A stretch of DNA of 64,000 bases from Epiperipatus broadwayi (lineage: Eukaryota > Onychophora > Udeonychophora > Euonychophora > Peripatidae): positions 14,768,258 through 14,832,257 of the forward strand of contig JAQFVV010000013.1 in NCBI GenBank assembly GCA_028023455.1. The letters are read 5' to 3'. The notes beneath the pieces were generated by a model that worked only from the letters and a program-made list of their open reading frames with translations, was not told where the DNA came from and did not search any database. The position numbers and the translations under genes were made by a program. How positions within the stretch are numbered: position 1 is the stretch's first letter; every line of letters begins with the position of its first letter. This document shows, piece by piece, positions 1-14,165 of this stretch.

Positions 1-1180
1 TGGATAATTTCTAAAATCAGTATACAAGTGATAAACCTTTCCAACATTAAAGAAATGTCTAGATAAAACCCAGCGACAAAGGAGATGTTGAAATATAGCT
101 TTTACCCTAAGGAAAACTGTTTTCAATAGCCTGCATTTATGTCGCCACATATTAGAGCAACAGACCAATCAGAAACAAATAAAAAAAATCAGTCAAACAA
201 GAATCAGCCATAAGAGACTCATAATTCAAATCCAAACTTACCCACTAAAGGTAAAAATTATTAAACTATCTAGCGAAACCGCGTTAAGAATTTAAAGTTA
301 TATGTACATAGAAGAGGCCTTCTTAAAATATAAATATAATGTATATATTTTAATAAATATAACTTTTAAAAACAAAAACTACATTATTAGGATTATTTAA
401 ATTTTTTATATTTATGTTTAATGAATTTTATTTATTACCATAAGAGAGATGTGTTAGTTCAATGAACAAGTATATTTACAATTAATCTTTGACATTGTTT
501 TTTTTTTTTATGATGTTTATTAGTTATTTTTTTAACCATCAAATAATAATATATATACGTACTTTCTAAAATCTATTCTGAGTATCTAGAATAAATGATA
601 TTATTACTTAACTTGTTTAGTTGTCTGTGCGCCATTTTCTCAGTCGTCTCACTTTTCATGCGTGTATATCAATTCTCTACTAATCCTGAATGTTCATGTT
701 TTGAGCTATGCAAAGCCGGATTGTTACCGTTATAACTGCGATGATGAAACAAGAGAATAAAACTTTCTTAGAAGAAAGTAGCACCTAAATGCAGGTTAAT
801 GAAGCTACAACTCCGTACATTCAAATAAACCCATATTTAAAAAAATACCCTCTGAGATAAGATTTAGAGAATGATGATCAGGAAATATAACCAAGATCTG
901 ATTAACATCGTCAAGATCCGTTTATCAAATTAAAGGTCAATTGAAATTCAAAAATCTGATTCTTTGGGTAAACTGATATATATATATATATATATTATTT
1001 TAGAATAATTCATATATTTAACGGAAGCATTATCTGTGCATTGACATATATATTAAGCTATGAATCGTAAGTATAAATTCCATCAGCAGCAGCAAAAGAG
1101 ATTCCGATATATATATTTTTTAATTTACTACTATTCATTATAATTTGCAATTGACTATATTATTTCTATGCATTAAAAAT
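1..1180. other. AT-rich DNA without recognisable gene
   Basis: No open frame with a recognisable domain and no splice-bounded exon was seen. A short (TA)n run lies near 979-995. The stretch 610-740 has a few CpGs and a less biased composition than its surroundings, but shows no convincing coding frame. Confidence 0.5.
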
Positions 1181-1900
1181 AAAATTGAATTAATATAAAT
1201 AAATATACTTGAGTGATACCAATAACAACAATATCACATGATTGTTTCATATGCTGATCTTATATACTTTCAAGGGTAGCTAACTTTACCTTAAACTTCA
1301 ATATCTAATAGACACCAAATAGTTTAGTGCTACAAAACATTTTATTTCCAGACTTGTTTTTGCTATAATGAATGAAAATTAAAATTCAAACTTTGAAGTA
1401 TTGCATTTATGCAGTTCAGCATTCACCTTTTATTACGTTATACTATTCTAGCTAATATCCTGAAATTCTTAATTCATAAAATCCTATAACTCACTTGCAT
1501 AGTTATATAGATATGATACCAGATCAGTTTTTATATTTTTGAACCTAAGTTCTATGATATCTGTAAATCTTTTTAATCCTTTGTCTAGAAAGATTGATAT
1601 TAACAGCAAGATTACATAACTTTCCCATATGCTTTTAAGAAAAGTTATCTTTAACTTATATTATAAGATTGATTAATCAATGTATACTAGATGGTGGAGT
1701 ACTGTAAAATTCCATCTCTAGACTAATTTTAGGTTTTTATTTTATCAATGAAAATTCAGATGTGAAAGTAAAATATTTATACATTTAATAGTTTACATCT
1801 TTATAATTTTAAGGCTAATATTTTAAAATTTGAAAAAATCGGAGTTTTAAATTGCATGGTTATGTAGATATGATATCAGGGCAATTTCTATTGTAACGGG
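1181..1900. repeat. Degenerate dispersed repeat family A, copy 1
   Basis: Short blocks here recur around 8640-9900 and 19880-20060. Examples are an 'AACAACAATATCACATGA' block (1227 and 8641), a 'CTCTAGACTAAT' block following a T/A-rich 'AGATGGT' (1690-1730 and 9245-9290) and an 'ATAGATATGATA' block (1508, 1865; diverged at 9350). The order is roughly kept, which fits an old dispersed repeat. No coding frame survives and the class is unknown. Confidence 0.35.
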
Positions 1901-1944
1901 ATGGGGGGGGTATTAAAGTAAAAAGAAAGAGTGAATGAACCTGG

Positions 1945-2600
1945 GGTGATGGAAACATCATCATCACTCCCAGTCCATTTAAAGAAATACAAATATCAAT
2001 AATTTGAAAAATTGTCTATAAGTAAATATTTAAAGATATAAGAGTATGAGATTAGAACATCTCTGTGAACATTGTTGAGAGATCAGCCAGCTACTAAAAA
2101 GATAATTAATTATCAACCAGCATTATAGTAAGTCAAAGTAAGTATAAGTAAGTACTTGAGACAAATAATCACTCATCATGAATGATCCACAATATAATAC
2201 ATCAGTACAGTAAATCAACAGTCAACCTTGTGACTGGATTGGAAATGGGTCTTCTGTAGACCAGGCTAATCATTGAGCCTTTGCCAGTTTGGGCAATTAT
2301 TTAAACATAACTTAGGTGCACCACTTAAGTGCTCATCCATTAAAATACATAAGAATCAAAAAAATCTAAACAATAATGCTGGGACATTTAAAACATGCTG
2401 ATCATCATCAATGCTCTGGCCACTTAGTACCATTAATGTACCGGCCAACTATAAACTTAATTCCTAATAAGGCTAAACTAAAATAAAAGATAGTGCATGG
2501 GCTTTAAAGAGTATCTTCTTTTGCGCCAACCAGGATGATGATTGATCATCTCTGGATGCCCCAAAGCACTAAATACATATCCCCATTTATCCGTGTCCAA
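1945..2600 (+). repeat. Dispersed repeat family B, copy 1
   Basis: The start 'GTGATGGAAACATCATCATC', the middle 'TGCTGATCATCATCAATG' and the end 'GGGCTTTAAAGAGTATCTTC' all reappear in the same order and orientation, diverged, at 25985-26480. A shared linear order over more than 500 bp indicates two copies of one interspersed repeat. No reverse transcriptase or transposase frame was found, so it is probably non-autonomous or an old untranslated fragment. Confidence 0.5.
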
Positions 2601-4175
2601 AATCTAGCTCAGAGAATGCAAGCTCTATTACTGTATGTGACCAAGAGATGATGGAATACAATTTTTAACAATTAAATATTAAGTTTATTAATAACAATAA
2701 AAAAAATAAATGATTAAGGTCTTATAAGGGTTCTGATTTTGAAAAGTATACACTGAGTTACATGATTAATAAATTAGGTTTATTTAAAATCCATTCAGCA
2801 CACAGGCATGTGGCTTGATACAAAATAAACATGTTTGAATTAACATTTAATTTAGAAAAATGATCAAAATTTTACAGATAAGTGTCTATCTGACACGCAT
2901 TATTATTTACAATACAATTGACATGTGTGTGCATGAATTTACTGATTTTGATTATAATACAAAATTTCAAATGATCACATTGAGATTTAAATAATTACTA
3001 TTCAACATTTAAATTGTTACATTAATTTACAAAAAGTATAATAAAATATATTCAAATTATTACTATGGTTTACATATATATATGCGCACAGACGCTCGAT
3101 TTATAATATATAATGAATATTCAATAAATGAATTGACATTAAAAAAAAATTAAAATTTTACATATTTACCTATTTAAACTTGTTACAATAATAATTTTCC
3201 TTTTTTTAATAATCCATTTGGAAAACAGATAAATTTCACACTTATACGAGTATATCAATATTTTAAAAAAATCAGTTTAACAAATTCTATCATAGCTTTC
3301 TTTTATTCTTTTACAAGAAATATATAGTCAATTTTCCAGAGGTTAGAAAGCTTTTATTAGGTTGCCTCTTAACAAATTATCAATGTCTTTAAATTTAAAA
3401 ATATAGATTTAAAAATATCCATCAAATAAATTATTGAAAAACAACTCACTTTTGTATGCAAGTTTATCTGTGCTTCTCTTCGCATATGTAGACACAGCAG
3501 CATACGTATAACTACTTTTTTATTCAGCTGCTCTCTTGGGCAAGCTGTTTTTTGGTCATTCCAGGAAATTGTCACCATCAGGTAAAAGTACATAATTCAG
3601 GTATGGTTGGCTTTTTTCTTTCTGTAGTCAGTTCCACTTATACTTGGATTTTGTAAACTTCAGGTCAGCAAGCTGTTTTCCAGAACACTTTTAAGGCTAT
3701 GAATTACAAAGAATCTTGACCCATTTCCTCTATGTAAATTCAAACTCCTCCAGTGAAATGTAGAGCAGCCACTTCCTTGCATTCTTAAATCCTCAAGGCA
3801 GTTCTCTTAATAATTATACTAGCCATCTTTGCAGCTAGCTTTACTATGGCTATTTTCTGCTACAGTTCCCAACTCTTCACAAAATACTTGAGCCAACTTT
3901 ATAGCTAGCTCTTTTGCTAACTTCTATAAAACTGCAAGTCAAACTGTTCTCTTTAAAATCACTCTCCAGACTGGCTGATATTTTTTATCAGCTCTTTTTA
4001 TAAAATCATCTGAGGTGCTATAACAACACCTTGATTAAAAACATAATTTTATTTTTATCTCTTTAATCCCTTGAATCTATATACATGTTTTTACTTAGGG
4101 GATTTTTAATAGATAAAAAATTTGTTTAATTAATTAAAAAATTCCAAAAATAAGTATGGTATTTTTACATTTCAA

Positions 4176-4178
<3 letters not shown>
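2601..4178. other. Intergenic; unclassified block 3300-4060
   Basis: 2601-3300 shows nothing beyond A/T-rich sequence. 3300-4060 is more balanced in composition, with repeated 'GCTAGCT'-type words (3834, 3903) and no sustained coding frame. It may be an old untranslated repeat fragment, but no homology can be shown from the sequence. Confidence 0.35.
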
Positions 4179-4229
<51 letters not shown>

Positions 4230-4230
4230 T
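4179..4230 (+). repeat. (AAT)n microsatellite
   Basis: Uninterrupted AAT/ATA triplets directly abut the 5'-truncated end of the LINE that starts at 4231. Confidence 0.95.
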
Positions 4231-5964
4231 AGATGTGCTGAGGAAAACAGCAATACCTCCATCCCTACTATATATAATAGCCAATCTGCTACTCAGCCGT
4301 GAAATTCACATCACATTGAATGGGAAAAATTCACCAGCCTTCAGACCGAGTCAGTCCATCCCACAAGGATCCCCCCTCAGTGCCTTGCTCTTTACAATAT
4401 TTATAAATCCTCTATTAATAGAGATACAGAAAAAAATAAAAGGCATTCAAATCCCAAACACTGCTTTAAATATATCATGCATAGCCTATATGGATGATGT
4501 AACTGTTTTCCTCCCCTCTAAAAAGAACCTCCTCATATTACAAGAGATAATCAAGAATTATACCTCAAATTTTAATTTAAAAATTAACACAAATAAAACT
4601 GCTGCATGGTCAATATACACAGGCAAGCACTGTACAGAGATGTTTAATGGTAAACCATCTGCTTTCCTTGGTTTCCCTTTCTACCTTGGAACCAATGGAA
4701 TGAGGCAAAAAATTCAAAATAAATTAAAAAAAGATGCTGAAAAAATCATAGCCTCACTTGAAAAGTCATACCTGTCAATATATGCAAAGGTAGCACTATT
4801 TAATCAACTTATAATTACAAAAATTACCTACTACACACCTATAATCAAATTTGCAAAAACATTCATATCTAAAATCTCATCAATATGTAACAAACTAATA
4901 TGGAAGAGAAAAGACAGTGGCAATTTCTTTAAAAAATCTGAGCAGACCATCACATAGCAATGGACTTGGACTCCATACAATCAATGTTTTTTACACAGAA
5001 AAATCAGTAAATCTAATACCAACAACCATAAAAAGATTTCCAGACCTGGAGTGTGTAATTAGTATAATACCCACAGACAGATCACCTCCTTCCATATGGA
5101 TATCTATCCACACTGATTGAAGAACTCAAGCCAATATACAACAAAATATCACTCAATAATGACAAGTATACATACTGGGACATTTATAATATACTATACT
5201 CTAACCAGACACCTAATCTACATCCATCAGTTCTTGGGATAGACAACAGGCAACTACTGCAACAATTTAGAAAATGGTCATTAGAACCAAAATTATTTTA
5301 TTTTCTACTTAAGCTTAATCTTAATGCTCTACCCACAACACATTTCCTTAGATTTTGTAGATTCTATACAAATATAGACCCCATGTGTGTGATATGTCAT
5401 AGAGAAGAAGAGACACAAGATCATTTTCTTCATTCCTGCAGTACCCTAGAAACAACACGTTGCACAATGTTTACCACATATAGAAAGGCTATCATTTCAA
5501 TTGATTAAATAATAAATACATTTAAAAAAGGCAACATCCCTGCTATTTGTGCAGCAACATATAGCCTTTATGCCTACTGGTGTACCAGATGCACTTTTGC
5601 ACTTGCTAATAACCCTCGATGCCACCCAGCAACATATTCAATAAAACTAGAACTGTTCAGAAAAAGAGACAGCATCCTAGCTCAACCAGATTGAAACAAA
5701 GATCCAGTCTATAAAATATAAAGTCCAATATGATAGATGATGACATTTTCAACATCAGCTTTTTTTCCAATTTCAAAGAGATGTAAGCATAAACTGAACT
5801 AAATAGAAGACCAAATTTAAAAACAAGAAAGAAACTATGCAGAAATGATAAAGACTTATATACTGAAAGTTGTTGTAATTTGTTTTGCATTTGTAACAAA
5901 TCAATATAGTACTAGATGTGACTCTGTAACTTTTTAGACTCAATAAAGCTTTGCTTTGAAACAT
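4231..5964 (+). mobile_element. Tx1/L1-like LINE, 5'-truncated, decayed ORF2
   Basis: The reverse transcriptase begins inside the palm (4235-4957). Visible motifs are the 'IPQGSPLSALLF' box and the catalytic 'YMDD' (codons near 4488-4499), followed by a thumb-like region. Downstream the frame shifts twice, near 4920-4957 and near 5095-5120. In the third frame there is a C-terminal zinc-knuckle (zf-RVT type): 'CVICHREEETQDHFLHSC' at about 5389-5442. An in-frame TAA lies at 5506, and the protein end is the TGA at 5692. A 3' UTR of about 270 bp ends in an AATAAA-containing stretch and runs directly into (AAT)n. RT style and terminal CCHC knuckle fit the L1/Tx1 group. Endonuclease and ORF1 are missing. 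It is inactive because of truncation, two frameshifts and one stop. Confidence 0.85.
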
Positions 5965-6127
<163 letters not shown>

Positions 6128-6387
6128 CAATTCAATTCAATTCAATTCATTTATTTAAGTGCTAAACAACAGCATAAAGCCAATTACAGCTTGCACATAC
6201 AATAAAAGTGAAAATAAAACATATAACATAAAATGAAAATATAAATGTATACATAATAAAGTAAAATTTAAAAGACAAAATCAAACTTCACATTTCAGTT
6301 TAACAAGATTACAAAATTTCTTATAATCAATGTCACACAGATTAAGGTTACTCCCAATTTGATTATATAAAGAGGGTAACCTAAATA
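6128..6387 (-). mobile_element. Jockey/CR1-like LINE, 3' terminal fragment
   Basis: On the - strand this resembles the 3' end of the LINE at 44727-46290. Both have short 'ATTCAATTC'-type repeats, a shared block around 'AACAGCAT..AGCCAATTA' and a C-terminal peptide frame with the pattern 'LPSLYNQIGSN' (compare 'LPRTYNKDFGN' in the other copy). Only the last 30-40 codons and the 3' UTR remain. The truncated 5' side abuts the (AAG)n array. Confidence 0.7.
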
Positions 6388-6911
6388 AAGAAGAAGAAGA
6401 AGAAGAAGAAGAAGAAGAAGAAGAAGAAGAAGAAGAAGAAGAAGAAGAAGAAGAAGAAGAAGAAGAAGAAGAAGAAGAAGAAGAAGAAGAAGAAGAAGAA
6501 GAAGAAGAAGAAGAAGAAGAAGAAGAAGAAGAAGAAGAAGAAGAAGAAGAAGAAGAAGAAGAAGAAGAAGAAGAAGAAGAAGAAGAAGAAGAAGAAGAAG
6601 AAGAAGAAGAAGAAGAAGAAGAAGAAGAAGAAGAAGAAGAAGAAGAAGAAGAAGAAGAAGAAGAAGAAGAAGAAGAAGAAGAAGAAGAAGAAGAAGAAGA
6701 AGAAGAAGAAGAAGAAGAAGAAGAAGAAGAAGAAGAAGAAGAAGAAGAAGAAGAAGAAGAAGAAGAAGAAGAAGAAGAAGAAGAAGAAGAAGAAGAAGAA
6801 GAAGAAGAAGAAGAAGAAGAAGAAGAAGAAGAAGAAGAAGAAGAAGAAGAAGAAGAAGAAGAAGAAGAAGAAGAAGAAGAAGAAGAAGAAGAAGAAGAAG
6901 AAGAAGAAGAA
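6388..6911 (+). repeat. Very long perfect (AAG)n array
   Basis: About 524 bp, roughly 174 uninterrupted AAG/GAA units with no visible interruption, lie between two LINE fragments. On the other strand it reads (TTC)n. It is a homopurine-homopyrimidine mirror repeat, the class known to form intramolecular triplexes. The exact length may be affected by assembly. Confidence 0.97.
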
Positions 6912-8112
6912 TTTAATTTATTTTATTTAATTTATTAAACATATAATCTCCTTGTGATAAATAAATCATGCATGGAGCTTAACAAAAATACATGTGCAAA
7001 TAAAATAAAAAACATTAATATACAATAAAATAATTAAATAGAAATAAAAAGTTTTTGATTATCATCAATCATAATCTAGTTCATAATGAATTTTCTCAAA
7101 GTTTTCCTTGATAGGTCATTAACATTAAATCCAATGTTTCTTATAAAAATATTATAAAATCTTGGACCAAGATAACATTTCTGATATCTACAATGAGTTT
7201 TAAAGTACACTGGTTCAAATAATAAATCAAAATCACTTGATCTAGTCATCATTATTGATGAAGAATTATTTTTATTCATTTTTTTGTATTTAATATAATA
7301 ACACAAAATATTCACTAAAAATAATTGATGAATAGTTAAAACTCCAGCACAATTAAATAATTCAAGTCTTGGCAAATCCAAAGGTTTAAACAAAATAATT
7401 CTTAACGTAAAATTTTGTAGTGTTTGCAATGACTTCAAAAAATATGCTGCAGTGCCACCCCATAATGTTATACCATAAGAAAGTCTGCTTAAGAAAATTT
7501 GTTTATATATACTTAATAGGACAGATTTATTCAAACAATCTCTTAATCTATAAAAAATAAAATTAAGTTTTCTTAATTTTACTTGAAGCCAAAGAATATA
7601 TTTATCCCAGTGTAAATACTCATCCAAAACCAAGCGAAGGTAAGAAATTGTTGAAGTCCTGGTAATTTTCTGACAAGATGTTTTATTAACATAAGGCAAT
7701 TGAATTAACAAGTCTTTTTCTGGAATATTTTTAAGAGAATACATTATGTAATTACACTTATTAATATTTAGCAGTAATCTATTATTGTTCATCCATTGTG
7801 TAATTTTAAATAAAACTTCATTCACAAGTTTCTCAAGTAAACTATATGAAACTGCTGAAGTAACCAATGCAGTATCATCTCTGCAAAACAAAAAATGTTA
7901 GAATGAAGAGAAAGATCAAGCAGATCATTAATATAAACAGTAAATAACAATGGACCCAGGACTGAACCTTGAGGAACTCCATATCTAATTATTTCAGAAT
8001 CACTCAAAAAATTATTAATTTTTACAAATTGGCTTCTATTACTTAAATAAGATTTAAACCATTCAAGCATAGTACTCCTTATGCCACAATGGTGTAACTT
8101 AATTATTAATAT
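6912..8112 (-). mobile_element. Jockey/CR1-like LINE, 5'-truncated reverse transcriptase
   Basis: Read on -, the element starts inside the RT near 8112 ('KLHHCGIRSTMLEWF', 'SYLSNRSQFV'). It continues through the 'GVPQGSVLGPLLFTVYINDL' box to the catalytic box, where about 2 extra bases near 7885 split the FADD motif between two frames ('FCFAE' then 'RDDTAL'). The second frame (7891-7076) carries the 'INKCNYIMYS' and 'SYLRLVLDEYLHW' regions, the thumb 'SRLSYGITLWGG' and a C-terminal end 'GPRFYN...'. The stop is at 7076-7078, followed by a 3' UTR of about 160 bp that abuts (AAG)n. The 5' end abuts (AAT)n. It is inactive. Family style is CR1/Jockey superfamily; the clade is not resolved. Confidence 0.85.
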
Positions 8113-9900
<1,788 letters not shown>

Positions 9901-11950
9901 GTCTGTTGCTCAAATTGAGAATATAATTATAATTATGTGTAGTTTATCTATATTATAAGTACTAAATAGACATCAATTTTATATGTTATATATTTTGTCT
10001 ACATATAATTAACATGGATTTATATATATATTGAAACATATATGTTTCCTCATATAAATATTGGTCCGGTTACAATATATATATATTACAAACTAATGTT
10101 CACTATAGTCATGCTTTGACAAAAATATGCTATATAAAAGGCCTGACTCAGCAAATTAACAAATATTGTTTTTTTACTGTAATAGTTGATAATTACCTAT
10201 ATGTTCTGATAGAATATATTTTATTATATATATATGATTGAATAAAACAATCATAATAATTGTTTAAATAATTAATATAATTAGTAGTGTAGATAAAATG
10301 AATTAAACTTGTATCACTCGCAATATACATATAAACATCACATGATCACTATCTCATACTAGCACAATAATTGTTGTATTTTGAATTGTTTAATATACAT
10401 ATAGTTGTTAATTGGAAACAACTAATCTTGTATTTACCATTCAATCAAACATATATTATCTACTTTATATGCCAATCTTCTAATAAGGTTTATATAAAAT
10501 AATTAAATCCCTACCTAAACATAACACATGTATAAATGCATGTTACATAAAATAATTAAATCTCTACCTAATCATAATATATTTATAAATGCATGTTATG
10601 TTTTTTTTAATTTTCCAAATAAATTTATCTGTTTGATTTTTAATCATGGTTAATAATTTTGAGCATGACAGTTATAATAATTTTTCAAAAGTACAGTTCT
10701 ATGTCTCTTAGATTTTATTATTAGCTTTAGTTATAACTATTCTGAAACCTTAAATATCTTAATTTCATGTTCAGACAAATACAAAGCAAATTTGTGCATT
10801 GTATTTGTGCTTCTTAATGATTATAATTAATCTTGATATATTTAAAGATGAGGCAAGCAGACTATGTATTGAAACTGGGATTACAAAGCTAAAATTAAAT
10901 TATCTAGTGATAATTTTTGTCTACCCAATTTTTAAGCCAAAAATGTAAACATTTTTTTAGCTTATTTACATAAAGATTGTAGATTAGACATGAACAGGAA
11001 TTCTCTATATATTTTTATTAGTAATTTTTCAACTATGGTATGGTGAAGTAAAGTATTAAACCACTAAACATCTCATGTATTAATTAAAAATATGCACTGT
11101 AAGCTAAAATTACATCATCTAGTCCTACAGTCATATTTGTCAGAAATATTTTAAGCCATGGCATAACTTCTATTAGAAAAGTATATTTTAAAATTATATT
11201 TTACTTTTATACATCATAGTTGGGGAAATTATTTATAAAAATGCATAGAGAATTTTCATTAAATTTTTAACACTTAAATCTATAAACTGGTGAAAGTCTT
11301 CTAATATATATATGTATATATATTTTATAGTTTAATCCACAGATGCTAAATACTTTAATGACTATTATACTCATTTATTGGTCTAGATATTATACTAATT
11401 TTATCCATATATTCATTTTAATTTTTATTACAAAATCATTCATATTATTATTAAATCCAATTGTATGGAATAATTAATTTAACTTTTTTTTTCATGTGTT
11501 TATCACTTTCCATTTCAATTCATATACTTCAATCACATGAACAGAAATATTTGGAAAAACTAATAATTCCAAGGTCCCATTTCATGCTGTCTAGCACTTT
11601 TCAATTTTGTTCAGATCAGAACTTTTCACATGCCTTTATTATCCTTACTCAGTATTTAATAAGGATAATAAAGAAGTTGTAGTGTAAATCAACTTAAGAA
11701 TGTTAAGTCAGCATGAAATGCATCTTGGGAGACATTTCATGTGATTGAAGTACATGTGGCAAATATTCAAATAATGAGAACTTGTAAAATGAATTATAGT
11801 AAATTATCTATGAATAAATATTAAACTATGATGATGAAGACTTACTTGTGAGCAAGAATCTTGGTCAAATAATGAAGGCTGATTTTTGCCAAAAATAACT
11901 TAGGCATCATTTGCTTTTTACATGTGTTCTGTGCTTTAAGAATATATCAC
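9901..11950. other. Intergenic, small tandem duplication at 10490-10605
   Basis: Two adjacent units of about 54 bp share 'AAAATAATTAAATC', 'CTACCTAA' and 'TATAAATGCATGTTA' at 10494-10547 and 10548-10600. The rest is A/T-rich without a recognisable gene. Short hydrophobic frames here have no domain support. Confidence 0.5.
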
Positions 11951-11956
11951 TTTATA

Positions 11957-11992
11957 AATATATATATGTGTGTGTGTGTGCGTGTGTGTGTC
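11957..11992 (+). repeat. (TA)n(TG)n microsatellite
   Basis: An alternating TA run passes into TG/CG alternation. It lies just outside the PLE terminal repeat that starts near 12000. Confidence 0.9.
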
Positions 11993-11999
11993 AGTACGA

Positions 12000-12135
12000 A
12001 GATTTTTACCATTGTATATATAAAAGACATATTTTGCAGGTTCATCTGTGTTAAAATATTTTAAATATTGATATACCAACGTTTTGACTTGATCGCACAA
12101 GTCATCTTCTGGATGGTAAAAGTTAGAAAGATGGT
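12000..12135 (-). repeat. PLE terminal repeat (pLTR) with degenerate hammerhead-like motif
   Basis: Read on -, a candidate stem I pairs TACCA (12114-12118) with TGGTA (12074-12078), and stem II pairs GACTTG (12098-12103) with CAAGTC (12086-12091). Stem II is followed by AAAAC, where a hammerhead expects GAAAC, and is preceded by AGAAGAT in place of CTGATGA. PLE terminal repeats are known to carry hammerhead ribozymes, so this is best read as a decayed one. The same segment recurs inverted at 13135-13275. Confidence 0.6.
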
Positions 12136-13134
12136 TGTAGAGGTGCTACAATCACTGATTTGAAAAAAACTTTAAAGTTCCACCAATAGCAAAAATGTTA
12201 AATTAAGAATGTTTTTTAAAAAAGTCAATGGCTTCTCTAATTTTGCACTGGTAGAGATTATCACTTCTGGATATGATCCTGGTACTAGAAAAATCAATTT
12301 TATCATCTGAATCTATAGTATGGAGTGAGAGTGCTGATGATGATGAGTGTTGTTTAACTGCATTAGCATGCTAATCTCTCTGAACACTGATGTGATGATT
12401 ATTCATACCTATGTAAGAAGCATTTTACATGAGATTTGATAAACACCATAAGATTCAAGAGGAATTGAATCTTTAGGCTTGGTTATTATATTGCTGATCT
12501 TTTGATGAGTAGAAAATGTTGTATTTATATTATAGCATTTTAATATATGTTCATTACTGTCTGTAGTTCCTTTTATATATGGAACACAAATCCTAATCGT
12601 TAATTTATCATTTTTTTGTTTCCTATTTTGTCCATTTTGGGCTTGAAATAAGGCTTTTTTAATAAATTTATAATTATAACTATTTGCTAATAAAACTCTA
12701 TTAATATGATTTATTTCTTCTTTCAAATGTGTCTTATCTAAAAGGTTACTTGCTCTATTCAAAAAAGTTTTGGCTATGGAAGCTATGTGAGTTTGGTGAT
12801 GATGAGAATGTAAATATAAATATCTGTTCATATGTTTATTCTTTCTGTAAATCAAAAAAGGTAAACTATTTGGTGTTCTGGTGACTAGAACATCAAGAAA
12901 AGGGAGTTTTTCATCAGACTCTGTCTCCATTGTAAATTTAATATGATGATGTATATTATTTAAATGTAAGAAAAAATCACCTAATTTATTTTTCCATGTT
13001 GCCATATGACACAAGTGTTATTTATGTATCTGAGCCAAATGAGAGGTTTCAAAGATGATGATTCTAAAGCACAAGTTTCTATATTTTCCATGAATAAATC
13101 AGCTATTACTTCTGAGTTAGGTGAGCCCATATGA

Positions 13135-13275
13135 GCCCCTCTACAATCATCTTTCTACCTTGTACCACCCAGTAGATTACTTGTGTGATCAAGTCAAAAT
13201 GTCGATATATCAATATTTAAAATATTTTTACATGGATGAACCCAAAAAATATGTCTTTTATATATATATGGTAAC
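13135..13275 (+). repeat. Inverted copy of the PLE terminal repeat
   Basis: Its reverse complement aligns with 12000-12135 over nearly the whole length: shared 'TTTGACTTGATC', 'CACAAGT', 'TTTAAATATTGATAT' and 'AAAAGACATATTTT'. The two repeats point towards each other around the truncated RT/endonuclease body, a layout known for Penelope insertions. Confidence 0.8.
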
Positions 13276-13971
13276 CTTAAATTCTGACTGCAGAATTTCA
13301 TGTTAAGTTTTTTGTGATAGTGGATTTTTTAAAAACCATATATAGTTTATTTTCTGTCAGGTAAATGCTATTACTGTTATATTGATGATAAGTCATTTTG
13401 TAAACTGTTTAACTGAATTATAAAATATTAGTATTTAAAACCAATATATATATAAGTAAATTTAAATAATTTTAAATTATCAGTCAAAAGTATTTAATCT
13501 TGTAAATGTTGGGATTAGTTAGTAACTTATTTTTAACACAGTATAGTTTAAAAACTGTAATTATATTCATAATGTAATTGTTATGCATACTTATTAGATT
13601 AAATTGTCAACAAAATAATCACTTAAATAAGTTACAACACTTTAGCTGATTTCAGTTTATAAATGCTAATTTAGTAATAATCTAATTTTTATTTAAAAAT
13701 CTTAAAGATAGCCAGTGACAGTAAATTAATTATTTTTAAAACAGTTATCTTATTTTGTGTGTGAATGTGCATGTAATTAATTTTTACTTAGAAATAAAAG
13801 CCAAAAGAAAATAATTATTTTAACTTCCTTATTGGAAAAGTTAGTATTTTAAAGTAATTTAATGCTTTTTGTCTTTAATGTTTTTAAATATATATATAAA
13901 ATAACTTAAAAACAACTAAATCAATATTCTAGGGATTTTTTAAAAAAAAAAATATTGTAAATTAATTATTA

Positions 13972-14165
13972 TTAATGTCATACTTTTATTTTATTAAATA
14001 ATTTATAAATTGTTTAATATAAAAGATAATGTAATGCTTATTTGTCTCTGGAATTTTCCAGACATTTTTAATCAGAGTTATTTTTAGCTTTACTTAGCAA
14101 CTTAAACATTTGACCTGTTCTAGAACTAAGTCACATAAATTAATTACTTAATTGCCAATCATCCA
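13972..14165 (+). repeat. Direct repeat of about 195 bp, copy 1
   Basis: Shares a long, nearly identical run with 14812-15010, starting 'TTAATGTCATACTTTTATT', including the palindrome 'TGGAAAATTCCA' in near form ('GGAATTTTCC'), and ending 'TTAATTGCCAATCATCCA'. No coding content was seen. Confidence 0.9.

Larger units (their letters stand above)
12000..13275 (-). mobile_element. Penelope-like element, 5'-truncated, with inverted terminal repeats
   Basis: On -, the RT fragment near 13135-13015 reads 'MGSPNSEVIADLFMEN' and then 'WLRYINNTCVIWQHG', matching the PLE box normally ending in a Y-x-DD signature; here the two Asp are Asn. A frameshift leads into the frame 13014-12409, with 'HIKFTMETESDEKLPFLDVL' and a basic linker. 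The GIY-YIG endonuclease starts with 'GVYQISC'. After a stop at 12409 it continues in another frame with 'SYIGMNNHHISVQRD' and the conserved C-terminal 'IDFSSTRIISRSDN' / 'KIREAIDFFKKHS' (about 12390-12215). A 3' UTR and a terminal repeat follow. An inverted copy of that repeat is attached at the truncated 5' side. Inactive. Confidence 0.88.
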
